A stretch of DNA of 64,000 bases from assembly GCA_009617715.1 (NCBI GenBank), contig VTFK01000141.1:124001-188000 (forward strand). Reading direction: 5' to 3'. The translations under genes were made by a program, and so were the position numbers. Of this stretch, positions 24,132-35,840 are shown one piece after another. The notes beneath the pieces are model-generated. The model had not been told where the DNA came from. It ran no database searches and saw only the letters and a program-made list of their open reading frames with translations. The stretch is from Plectrocnemia conspersa. Its lineage: Eukaryota; Arthropoda; Insecta; Trichoptera; Polycentropodidae. The stretch's first letter is position 1; each line of letters opens with the position of its first letter.

Positions 24132-26869
24132 TTTGATACTGAAATACATTTATAGGTTATGTTCTTTAAAAATTATTTCAGTAAGGTTGTACGTTATTGT
24201 AATGAAATAATTTTAATTATATTAACATTTGGAGATTTTGTACAATAAAAATAAGGCGATATATTAATATATTCGAATGAAAATTGTGTCGCTTACATTT
24301 GACAGCTTTATATCGGATATTTTGGTCTTAACGCAATTTATATTGACCAGATTGAAAACGTCAGTGTATAAAATTAATTATATTACACACGTATTCATGC
24401 GAATTATTAATTAATTTAAAAAAAATAGATTTGAAATATCGTAAATTATTAATGGAATTAATCAATATGTAATATTATAAATATAAGCCCTTTGAAGTAA
24501 AGATCCGATTTCAATTGATACATTTGCAAACCTAAAAAGGGAGGGTTTCCGCGATCTGAAAAAAAACGCATTATATGAATACTACTTAAAAATTTATTGA
24601 GTAAACATTGATTTTTTATACAAACATGCTTAATACAAGTTGACTATTTTTGATAAGGAATGCCAATATCATGATCACATTCCACGTTCTTTTTTATTAA
24701 CTGAAATAAAATCACCAAACTAATATAATCTCATACAAACAACTCAATATATAATTTAAGAAATAAATGTACTCCTGACACTACATATGAAAAAACTAAA
24801 ATCAAGTATAAAATAAAAGATACCTCAATTACAGCCTTTTTCCAATTTCGTTCAATTTATAAACCCCTAAGATATGCATATAATACATATACATATAGTA
24901 TACTACAATTTAAGTTAATAAACGCTTAAAAACATAAATTAATAATATGCGAAATTTGCTATTAAACAATACATGTATTAATATAACAAGCTTAAACATC
25001 TGAAAGATATCTTCTATATTTAGGCCTATAATTACATTATAAAAAAGCACTGCGGTCGATTGATCGACAGATTGAAATTTATAGTGATTTTTTAATACTC
25101 TAATTTGCAAAACTACTACGAATCTGATACATTTCACGACTGTAATGAAGTTTTATTTTAATAATAGTATATAAATATGACAAAACATATATTAATAAAA
25201 ATAAAATATTTTTATTTGTTTAAATTACTATAGTTTATATATTAAAAAAATGTCGACTTATGAACTATGTGACACGCACGTTTGTGGCATCGTATATTTG
25301 TCGCACACAAAATAATTTTCAACAAGAGCACCCTGAGTAATCAAAGATTCAAGGATATTTAATAAAATGCAAATAAAATCAATCATACACATGAATCGTT
25401 TAAAATAAGAGATATTCATTATTATAAATGTTTACATATATATATACATAAAGCTTAAGTTTTCTATTTGTTAAATATTTATGACTAAAGCTAGCCTTAT
25501 TTATATTTTTATATATAATATATAGTTTTGCACAAAATCGATTAGGATTGCTATAAAAATATTTATAAAAGTATACAACGTACGAATTATTTTTCTTAAC
25601 CCATTGAGATTTAAGATTTTGTAGTCCGACTCGATCCAATATTTAGTAAATCAAAATTAATCTTAAGTCACAATAAGTTTGATTGATAAAAATTAATTAA
25701 ACTACTAGTGATTTTTTAAACTGAATCGCAAGATTTTAAATTCTTCATATGATAATTAATCACGTTTGATAATTCACAATGTACATCACTATGAAGTATG
25801 ATAAACAGTCAACATATTATCATATTAGCTTTCCTTATACATTCTAATAATAAAAACTCCACTGCATTAGATAAGCAATTTTTATAAATATTTAGTCACA
25901 TAAAGAACACAAATACCCATTGTAATTCATTTGAAAAAAAATTAAACATTTTGAGCATTATATTTAGTGTTTCGCAACAAACAAATATTTAATGTAATAA
26001 ATTTAAATATTTACTATCAAGTCACGTGGTTAAATTTGACTACTCACTGTTTTTTTTAGCTAATTTTTAAGCTATATATATGTAGATATTTTTAAGTCGA
26101 ACTTGGTAAAAATCGATTAGTGCATTAACTAATTAAATAAATATATTTTGTGTATCATTATTATGCCGACATTGCCTTAATACAAAATTTTGTATTTTTA
26201 GTGTTTTTTAACAAAAGGGAATTTTGAGGACATATTAACGTTGCTTTTGGTCCCGCAGGAATTTAGAACGGCATTTTGTAAAAAGCTTTTAATTCAGTTT
26301 CTTTATAAAATAAGACCATAACTGCAACACCGACATAAATACCTAACGTTTGACTTAATTTACTTACGGCACAAGAAGAAACTGTTAATTATATTCAAGT
26401 TATAAACGTTACGATATTTACAATCAATCGCAATTTATAAAATTCATCACTTTATAAAAATGAATCGAAAATCATAGATAAAATATATACACGCACACAT
26501 AAAACCAATATAAAGTGTATAAAATAAATTTAATCAGTTAGCGCAACAATCCAACCCAAGATATATATATTTAGATATTACATAATAATTATGCTCGCGT
26601 GGTCTTTGCTTACAATATATACATATTAAATAGTGCAAAGCATATTGATATTCATATAAACTGTATTTTGCTCGATATATATTCATATCTCCCCTGCTTG
26701 TTCGTTGTCCCGTGTCCAGATCGACAATTTAGTACTCAAACGTTTACTGAGTGTATAAAGAATATGGTAAATTATTAACAGTAATACGCTATTTTTATCT
26801 AGTAACGAGTGTTTGTTTATACATAAATAAAACTTGCTGCGGACTGTTGACTTTTTCTTCTTCTTCGCC
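24132..26869. other. Intergenic mRpL55-Arl8, AT-rich, no gene
   Basis: About 2.7 kb of low-complexity AT-rich DNA, partly 5' flank of mRpL55 and 3' UTR of Arl8. Minus-strand open frames here (24910-25137, 25400-25639) are AT-biased and have no recognisable domain. No repeat with terminal structure was seen. Confidence 0.5.
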
Positions 26870-29800
26870 TTAACGACTTGCACCTGACTTACTGTGCGCA
26901 ATCAGCCATTGAAGCGTTATGTCGATGTTGTCTTTCTCCTTGCACGAAATGGAATAACAGCAAATCTCGCGATCTTGAATCGCTGATAAATTCCTGAAAG
27001 AACAAAAATATTTATTAAAAGTCGAACAGTTCAAGCGATAAAAATATATCAACAGATAAACGTTGAACTGCCTTAACAATACGCTGTTGAGTATATAATA
27101 TTTAAATAACACTTATGCACATTTTTACCAAAAAGATTTATATGTAAAATAAATTCAACTGTATCATTAAACATTGAATATAGATGATTTTTACATACAA
27201 TATATTTATAGAGAACCTCTTAAATATTTTAGAATTTAAAAAAATACACCACCAAGTTTTTTTCATATTTACTAATGAACATAATATATTTTTTTTTAAA
27301 TTATAAAACATTTTACAAAAGTAAGTTTTTGAAAACCAGATATTTCAAAACCCTACTTGGGAAACGTTGATCTCAAAGATACAATAAAAAAGTTAATAAT
27401 AACAATATTACATACATTATTTAACTTGTTTATGACCATCGCTTATCTGACTAATTTATCATGTGCATGTAGCAAAAATAAAATTTATGACACATTTGTT
27501 CAAAGGTTCAACGTTTATAACGTTTGATTAAACAATCAAATATGCTAAAAAATAATGTCACAATTAATAACTTACATTCTCTCTATTAAACCGTTTTCAT
27601 CCAAAGCGTGAGGCAAGTCTCTTTTGTTTCCGAGAACCAAAACCGGTATACCGGTAAGCTGTTGCTTGTCTAATAAGCTATGTAGTTCATTCCTAGATGC
27701 TTCAATTTTATCAGCGTCGGCGGCATCTACCATATAACTGAAATTTACAACAACAAAAATTAATACAAATTTTTTAGTGTATATACATAAAATAGTAAAA
27801 TCCCATTTAATTGAACACAGAAACATAAATAGAAAACTGATGGATTTAAAAATTCCATATTTTAAGAACACTTAATCGACAGTTCATTTCTTTGTTGCCA
27901 GCTGCATGATAACGGGCAGTTTTGTGAGAATTTCGGGTTAAGTAAAGTTAAAAAATAATATAACTATTAACACGTTGTTGTCGGGTGATTTCGCGCATTG
28001 TCTTAAGCCTGGCGCGGGCCATTTTTTAGCAGCCGCGGAATTTATCGGAAACAAAGAATTTCTGCGTTTTTTTTTCGGAAACTCGCCGTAACTTTTATAC
28101 TATACAATATAAAATTATGAAATTTTAAACACAGATTTACCATAAACAGTACTATCAAATAAAGAAGAAACATGGAGGTTGACACTTTTATATTCACTGA
28201 TAACTTGCGTTTATTTTGCACATAAAAGTACTATAAAAATGTATGTAATAAAAAATCGAATTAAACACTAAATAAAACTAAAAAAAACAAAGGTCAAAGA
28301 TTGTTGAGGCGTTGAAACTGGAGTTCGGCCTGAAGAAAGTCATTGTTTTTTTATTATGTGGATTGCTATAAAGGATTCATTTTCGTCTCCAGTAATAATT
28401 TGTCTCAAAAATGGATCACTTTCATATCTGTTATTTTTACCGAGCCTTTTCAAATGATACTTTTCCATCGACAAGGGACACCCAATCTTTTCTGATAATT
28501 CCTTGATGGTTTTGCGCAGATATGATTCTACCAGTGAACAATCTAACTTAACCCTTTGAGTAGTGAATTAATTTATATACATTTGTTAATTTGTTAGTAA
28601 ACAAATGAGAGTGAGTACATTTAATAATTCCATAATTATTTATTTATTATTATTTTATATTGCATTTATAGTGAATTATAAAAAAAATCAGTGATTCTCG
28701 TTTTTTTGTACTAATAAGAAAAACTCGGGACGTCATTTGTCATTTGTCCCCAATTGAAGTTGGCAAGAAAAATGCATGTCATCTAATTAAATACTATAAA
28801 TGAATCATAATGAAATACAAATATTAAAAAAACTTGAATGTCTGACTCTAAATCAAAATTTCCTTAATTATCTAATAAAAACAATAATTAAATAAATAAT
28901 TTTTAAAGTTTCAGTGAAATCATATCGGAATATATATTTTTACCTTAAAATTATATGATTTCAACATTTCCACATGAAGATTGGAACGGTTTTATTGCTT
29001 TTTATGTGGATTCTAAATGGGCCCCCTAGAATTTGGCCAGAAAAATGCATGTAATTTAATGAAAAACTATGAATCTTAATGAAATGTAAATACTAAAAAA
29101 ATCGATCACTTTTTCCTTTTTCACGGCCAACTTTTTCCTTACCTGGAAAAAAACTGAAATGACATCCTTATTGGACTCGAATTTTATCTTGTTATTATAG
29201 AGATAAAATTTATAGAAAGACAAAAACTAAAAATTATAGGTATATTCCAGAGATGTAATAAGACAAATTATGAACAACGGCGACATGACATTACTGACCA
29301 ATAAGGGCGATGTCTTTGCTTAAAACGAATAATCAAGTAGACGCCATGTGCGTATCCAATATTGGAGTTTTGGTTTAGTGCTGTACCATTTTAGGTAAGC
29401 CACGGATATTTTGGTTATTTTCTGGACGCTACTAGAAAACATTTGTAGACTTAATTTGTTTTTTTACTACAACTTTTTTTGACTTTGCGCTGTTGTTTTT
29501 TTTAACCATTGTTTTGTTGGTTTTTTTTAACCATTTTATGATAATATATAATCTGTGTCGATAGATTCTTAACTGACTTTTAAACTGTAATTATTTTATT
29601 TTGACCGTTGAAAGAAGGATGAAAGAGAAGAAATATTGTTAGAAGAAACTTTTGAAGATAGTTTTCCCAACCTTCTAGCGAAGATGAATAATATATCAAT
29701 GATCACGGAGATTCTGAAGAAGTTTTTAGACCAGAAGCCCACATAAGTGCAAGACTGCATCTTCAAAGATTATTCAAAAGAAATCCCCAATGCGATATTG

Positions 29801-31869
29801 GGTAGCTCAGAATATGATCCTCCAGGAAGTTTAAACAATTTTAAAAGTGTGCCAGATCATTGGTGATGATACGTTCCAGACAATACCAGAGGAGACAAAC
29901 CGTTATTGAGAGAAAAATCACCGTAAATACGAAACTTCGGTTCACTCATGAAAATGGAGAGATGTTATAGTCCTGGAATTTAAATTTACTATTAATTATG
30001 GCATTAGTTTGAAGAAAATACAAATCCTAGAATGAAAACTCCGTATTTTAGAAAAACAGTGAGTCCATACCACACAAACACAAACATAAACATTAAATTT
30101 CATTAGTGATAAAAAACATAATACGTATTAATAATAATATATTAGGTTTTTACGAGTGTGTATCTCTATTGGAAGTGAGTGTGCGTTTTTCATTGTATTT
30201 GTTAATAGTTGAAAGAAATTTGTTTGTCTGTTTCATTGTGCAAATATCAAACAAAATGTAAAAGTTGCACGGTTGGGTACCGAGTGACGATCTCCGCGTA
30301 TATTGACCTTAAAGTGTTAAAATTGATTTAAATATATTTATATTTTCTTGGTATGTGATTCACAGTTTCATGATAACTGATTTAATTATTACGAATAAAT
30401 GATATGATATATATATTAATAAAAAAAATATGTAAACACTGCCCTGAAACGAAATTTTTTTACTTGAGTTTTGAGCCTCTGGAATTTAGGATATCGATTT
30501 TTTTCAATTATTTTAGTTGATATAATATTAGTAACATCTCTGGCTAGAGTACTAATTGAATACGTTACGGTTAATACGCAGTTTAACGTGTGATTTTATT
30601 ATATGAAGTTGAAATGACGAAAAGTGCAAATTTATGCACACGTGAGTAATACACAACGCAATCGCACTAATTCTTATTAAGTTAGAATAAGTTTGATTCA
30701 TTTTATCGAATATTATTTCATACCCTGTACCTCCCTCTCGCCAGCCCTGCAGAATACTAACTAACCTGTCAATTAAGTGTTAAGCCCTGGGTATCAAATC
30801 AACGGGATATTACCATGTATAATTACACTATAGCATTAACGCCTCTACAATATCTCTCCCACATGGCTCGAAACCTGGGTTGTCCTCCAATGTCCCATAC
30901 CTAAAAAGATAACAATTTAATATACAAAAGTTCAGAATATACACACATATCAGTGAAGTGCCGCTTTGCACTATTGGTTGAACATGTTATCTAAATATCG
31001 ATGTATTTCATAGTAAAAAAATGCTTTTTTCAAAAGCTGATATATCTGATTTTGCCAAAGGTTTAATACTCTAATTCTTAAGCCTTTCATTTATAGATCC
31101 CATCAATAAAGGTGCTACGAGCACAAAAAAAACCAGCCGTGACAAAATATAGTATTTCTGCTGTGCTTGCTGTGATTGTCAGGTGATACTTTTCAACAAA
31201 TCGTTGGAATTTGAAATGCCTCAAATGTTGTATTATTATAATAGGTTGAATCATAAAAATTAACTAAATTTGAGTCTCGTTAAACAAAGCGAGACGCATT
31301 ACACATTTTGACAAATACAATTTTAGCATGTTTTGTCAATTTTTTGTAGCTGTACATTAAATTAATCATAATTGAAATACTGAGATCATAATTCACATAT
31401 GGCCGTTTCATACAAACCATTTTAAAATTGAAAATTACCTTGATGGTCACGTTTCCCTTTGTGATCTTCCTCATGTTGAATCCGACCGTCGGAATCATGT
31501 CCTCGTTGAACTGACCCGACTGCAACATAAAAAATAAAATATGAATTTGACACGATGCTTCATTTTACGACTGACCTGTCTGGATATAAATAAATTTGGA
31601 CATTCCATATATAGTAGAAAATCAATAGATTTAGTCAGCGACGGCGCGGACACGTGTCTGACAGTTGGCGTTCACAGGCGGAATGTGCCAGGGTATTTTC
31701 GAAGAGATCGAAGTACAACGGATGAGCTGAAGAAATTGTGACTTACGGCGATGACATTGACAAAAGTGGTTTTGCCGGAATATTGGAGCCCCACGAGCGT
31801 CAGCTCCATCTCCTCTTTCCAAAAGAGGCTCTTGAACCAGTCAAGAATGCGATTGATTAACGCCAACAT
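26870..31869 (-). CDS. Arl8: Arl8, lysosomal ARF-like GTPase
   Basis: Exons 31869-31747, 31519-31439, 30900-30827, 27737-27576 and 26993-26870; phases 0, 0, 2, 2 agree; 187 residues (human ARL8B has 186). The N-terminal amphipathic helix [17 protein letters not shown] is the family's membrane anchor, which replaces the myristoyl glycine of ARFs (known). G1 is GLQYSGKT (27-34), the switch I threonine is in MIPTVGFN, G3 is [11 protein letters not shown]4 is LGNKRDLP, and the C-terminal block [16 protein letters not shown] is intact. Arl8 recruits kinesin adaptors and HOPS to lysosomes and lysosome-related vesicles (known). An in-frame ATG 63 nt upstream would add an Arg-rich leader; the downstream start is chosen because the amphipathic helix must be N-terminal. 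The 3.1-kb third intron is packed with transposon relics. Confidence 0.97.
28300..28560 (-). pseudogene. Mariner transposase relic in Arl8 intron
   Basis: Read on the minus strand: [20 protein letters not shown] and HLKRLGK (second helix-turn-helix), then [16 protein letters not shown], which corresponds to the first catalytic Asp motif (IVTGDEKWV) of mariner, then GRTPVSTPQ (GQ.P.PTPK in intact copies). Only the N-terminal half is represented, and it has stops. Terminal repeats not seen. Confidence 0.7.
28720..29170 (+). repeat. Two tandem copies of the dispersed GGCCAGAAAAATGCATGT family
   Basis: Copy 1 near 28745-28850 (AAGAAAAATGCATGTCATCT, ATAATGAAATACAAATATTA). Copy 2 at 28980-29165 (ACGGTTTTATTGCTTTTTAT, GAATTTGGCCAGAAAAATGC, AACTGAAATGACATCC). 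Order and orientation match 33100-33240 and 3880-4040. Confidence 0.7.
29600..30260 (+). pseudogene. Possible piggyBac-type transposase N-terminal relic
   Basis: A degenerate acidic segment (PSSEDE, stop, [16 protein letters not shown]) resembles the acidic N-terminal region of piggyBac transposases, and it lies directly before the TTAA-family repeat at 30265. The catalytic region is not visible, so the family assignment is tentative and rests mostly on the neighbour. Confidence 0.3.
30265..30665 (+). repeat. Dispersed repeat, copy 2 of the 450-bp family
   Basis: Collinear with 12551-13020 (shared words CACGGTTGGGT, TTAAAGTGTTAA-like, GAGTTTTGAGCCTCTGGAAT, GATATAATATTAGTAACATC, ATACGCAGTTTAACG). 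The two copies differ by many substitutions and small gaps, so both are old. Confidence 0.7.
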
Positions 31870-34219
31870 GATGGGGCGGCGGCGGCGGCGCCGGCCTGCG
31901 CACAAGATGTCACCGGTGACAACTGCTCGCACCTAGGCGCAACGCGCTGTGCGACTTTCAAATGCTCGTTGCATCGAATCACTCAACATCGCTATAAGGA
32001 TGCGACATACGAGGATAGAAAAAATAATTAATTATTTCGATTTGCCAGTTCATTATCGCGTGAAATTACACTAAATGTAAAATGTAATTAATATATTTTT
32101 CAAGCAATATATATATTTAGAAGCTATATCGAATCTTGAAATTGACATCTGTAGAATCAAATTTTCCTACAAAATTCCACTTATAGCTCGAAATTATTTG
32201 TGTGCCGCTCTTGTAATTACGCGTAAATCAGGGGGAATATGTTCTCCACTGCGCTCCACTTCAGCGCTGCCATAGTCAGGGACATCACTTGGGGGGCAAA
32301 TTGGAGCATTTGCCTCCCCTCCCTCTCCTATTGAACTTGGCCAGAAAAATGAATCTCATTTAATAAATTACTATGAATTTTATTAAATTCAAGATATTGA
32401 ATAAAACTATAACTGACTTGACAACTTTTGCTCCCCCCCTTCTACCCTCTCTGAAAAAATCTGAAATGCCGTCACTGATTCTAAACCAAAAATTCCCTCA
32501 AATAAAATCTGTAAAAAACAGTCTCGAATCTATCCTAATGCTCTTCTAAAATATCTATAAAACTCACATTAACAATAGCGAAACGTACATACCTAACTTA
32601 ATGCAAGTTTTAAAGCTAATTATTGTTTTAAAGCGTTCATTAGGTCAAGTTCAAAATACAAACTAGGCCAACTCTATTCTCAGGTGGGAATTGTCAGAAA
32701 AAGAAGTACAGAAAGACGTCACATCTTGCATATTACTCTATAGTTTTTCTGTACTTCGATATTAAACTACGTTTTAAAAAGATGATAGCAATCCTTACCA
32801 ATATTACTACGGACTTGTGCTATGAGAGTATTGATTAAAGTGTATTCAAACAGAATTTTGGTCAATAGCAGGGCTCAAAAAAATATCACTTCTCAGAAGG
32901 CAAAAATTCACGTAAAAAGCAATAAAATCGTGTCAGGTGACGGCACGATTTTATTGCTTTTGCCGTGGATTTTTGACTTCTGAGAACTGATAATTGTTTT
33001 TTACGCTTTCCTATTGGTCAAAATTCGGTTTAGGCGTGCTTTATTCAATTTTTGCAATGTTAATATGAACGCTAGATAATTGAGCTGTTCCACTGCGACG
33101 GCGACGGCACGGTTATTGTTTTTGACGTAGATTCTAAACAGGAACCCCATTGAATTTGGCCAGAAAAATGGATGTGATTTAATGAATTACTATAACTTTT
33201 GCCCCCCCCCCCCCTTTGGAAAAATCCGATAAGACATACTTATTTAAGAGATACACTTATACACAAAATAATTCAATATATGTAGCCCTTTATGTAAATA
33301 GTTTCGGCGCTGTTACAGTGGGAACGCTTAGTACCGAGCGTTAGTCTATCTAGAATAACATTTGTAGAAAGTATTTTACAAAAATTTCTTAAAATTTCTA
33401 TATTTTAGCTGTATTAATTATAATACTCCACTAGAATAAAAAGGAAAATTCAAATAAAATCGAATACAACAATAATACACAACAGCATAGATGTGCTATC
33501 AGCGATATAAAATAACTTTCGCTATAGTTACAGCTGAATAAATATTTTGAAAAACAGTGACTAAAAAAATATTAGCATTTGCTGAGTATGTATACATATT
33601 ATACAGAATTGGTTTCAATTATCACATTTATTATCTATTTTACATTTATTTTTAATGAAAATGCACATTGCGCATAACAATGTTTAATATTTTACACATA
33701 AATTGATTACTATAATACTATTATATTTTACTCATAAATGACTAAATCATACATATTTATAAATAATTATTTCTGGGTCGAATGTAGTTATTCTATCAAT
33801 ATAATTAATTTGCTAAAATTTGATACCAGTCCATTCAAAAGATATTGTCTTTAATTCTAAATATTTTTTGCGTGATATTCTATTTTTTTTTTTTGCTAAT
33901 AATCTGTAAATATTGAATTACTAAACTAGATGATTTACTTATAATATGTTAATTTCTTTAACGAAAATGGCAAAAGTGACGTAAGAATTACTATTTTAAT
34001 TTTTTTAATGAATTAATATATTATACATTTAATCGCGCAACGTAAACATGTTTTTTATAGACAGCTGTTAATAATCACGCGTGTTCACAGTGTAAAATGT
34101 TTATAACATCACATTTACGAAATAGATCGCTTAACGACTACTCAATACATTGAAATTCTTCAATCGTACGACAGAAATAACAATTATGTATGAACTGTGT
34201 ATCGAAATTTTCGGTAAGA
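31870..34219. other. Intergenic upstream of Arl8 with repeats
   Basis: 31870-32000 is GC-rich (a GGCGGCGGCGGCG run at 31874-31890) and is the likely Arl8 5' UTR/promoter. 32270-33245 is described as a repeat. From 33246 to 34219 the DNA is AT-rich and no gene is seen. Confidence 0.5.
32270..33245. repeat. Composite dispersed inverted-repeat element with internal hairpin
   Basis: Contains a GGCCAGAAAAATGAATCTCA block (32339), an AAGTACAGAAAGACGTCACA arm (32703), then a hairpin centred near 32937. In the hairpin, AAAAGCAATAAAATCGTG (32915-32932) faces CACGATTTTATTGCTTTTGC (32945-32964), and CACTTCTCAGAAGG (32888) faces GACTTCTGAGAACTG (32976). A further TGCGACGGCGACGGCACGGT ... GGCCAGAAAAATGGATGTGA block follows (33096-33180) and a C14-like homopolymer near 33200. 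This copy shows how the modules of the family are joined. Confidence 0.75.
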
Positions 34220-34221
34220 TT

Positions 34222-34745
34222 ATGATCAATTTCATCGTCCTACTGAACGAATAATTCGCAACGTGGTGAAACAATTTAAAGAGACTGCAAACGTTAGAGA
34301 TAGGGTAGGGCCTGTGCATCCACTTGGTGTCCGTTTAGCCGAGAATATTTCTGCTATAAGTGAAAGTGTGGCCGAAGACCCGAAATTGTGGATTCGTCGG
34401 CGTTCGCACATTTTGGGCTTTCTTACGGCTCCCTTTGGCACATTTTTCATCTGGACTAGCACCTAAACCCGTATAAAATTCAGGTAACATAAGAACTGAA
34501 GCACTGAGACCATGGATAGCGAGAAGCAGGAAGTTTATGCTGATTTTACAAAGAAATCTTCTTCTAATGAGGCACATTTCCAATTGCCACATATGGGGCA
34601 CGGAAAATCTACATATGATTCACAAGAGAGCATTACATGGCCAAAAAGTGATTGTTTGGTGCATATTGTGGTCAGGCGGCGTCATTGTGCGTTACTTTTT
34701 TGAAAACGATGAAAGTTGGACTGTAACAGTCAACGCTGAGTACTA
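34222..34745 (+). pseudogene. Tc1/mariner-type transposase relic (SVAE / RRRS clade)
   Basis: The frame from 34240 onwards reads RIIRNVVKQFKETANV, then ENISAISESVAEDPKLWIRR (paired helix-turn-helix region). After a break, two overlapping frames hold SNEAHFQL and IWGTENLHMIHKRALHGQKV, VWCILWSGGVI and RYFFENDE. This block (a DEAHF first catalytic Asp, here changed to NEAHF, and the WC.LW..G..G.YFFE segment) is typical of a large group of insect IS630/Tc1-type transposases. The C-terminal third is missing. Dead copy. Confidence 0.75.
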
Positions 34746-35840
34746 ATAATAGTAATCTTCCGTAAATAGCGTTACACGATTCGTACAAAATTGTTATTTC
34801 TGTAGAACAATTTTAACTCATTGAGCGGTGGTTAAGCGATTTATTTCGTAAATGTATTGTTGCAAATTAACATTTAACACTTTAACCACGCGTAATTGTT
34901 GAGAGCTATCTGATTAATAGTGTTGCCAACATAGGAAACTCGAATTGGATCAATCTGTACTATCAGATGTATAACCGTTCTATTGCTTTTAATTTATCAC
35001 AAGTAATTTTTCTAGGATACAAGTAGTTTTTTTTATATAAAGAATAATTATTATTTTATAAAAGTGAATTTGAGTTGCTATAATGATTACTTTTCACAAA
35101 CTTAATACATCTTTGATTGTTTATGTAGAAAGGATTTACTAGGTATTTATTATTGAAATAAATGTGAATATTGTTTTAATTTATTTTATTTAGTAAATAA
35201 CAATTAGACATCTTTTTAAGTAATGTATACACACATAAAATTGTTTTGTAAACATTTCATTTCATTATATATTCCTACAAGTAAGTACGTACTTACGAAG
35301 ATATAAAAATTACACTATATATTATAACATAAATAATACAATGGAATGACTATTTTATTGGTACAACAATTATTGAACCTTGTTCACATAAATGCACATT
35401 CATTTAATAAGATAAATACTAATTTACATTTAAGTTATAAAATGCATATGTACAGAATCAATCTTCTCCGAAATGCAACTGTTGTATTTCCTACAACTGT
35501 CCGATCGCCGTTTGTCTGATATATGTATATATAGGAGCAAATTGTGTCATAACGAACGTCAGACCTAAAACAATAACATATTTACCAAACACGGTAATGT
35601 ATGCGATATATAAAACTGCTATCATTGTGACATGTACAACATGTACAAATGTATATTATTATTCTAAAACGTACAACAAACATCTCACCTTTTATTGGTA
35701 AAATAAGGTAATAGACTTAACACTTAAAACTAGCAAATGGCATGCGGCTCATGACTCTTTCGATACATATCTCTTATAAACATAACACATTTCTTGGGCG
35801 TATTTTAATGTTTATATTGCAAACGTTCATATGGCATTAT
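34746..35840. other. Downstream flank and 3' UTR of cwo
   Basis: AT-rich; the part nearest 35841 is presumably cwo 3' UTR. No other gene or bounded repeat seen. Confidence 0.5.
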
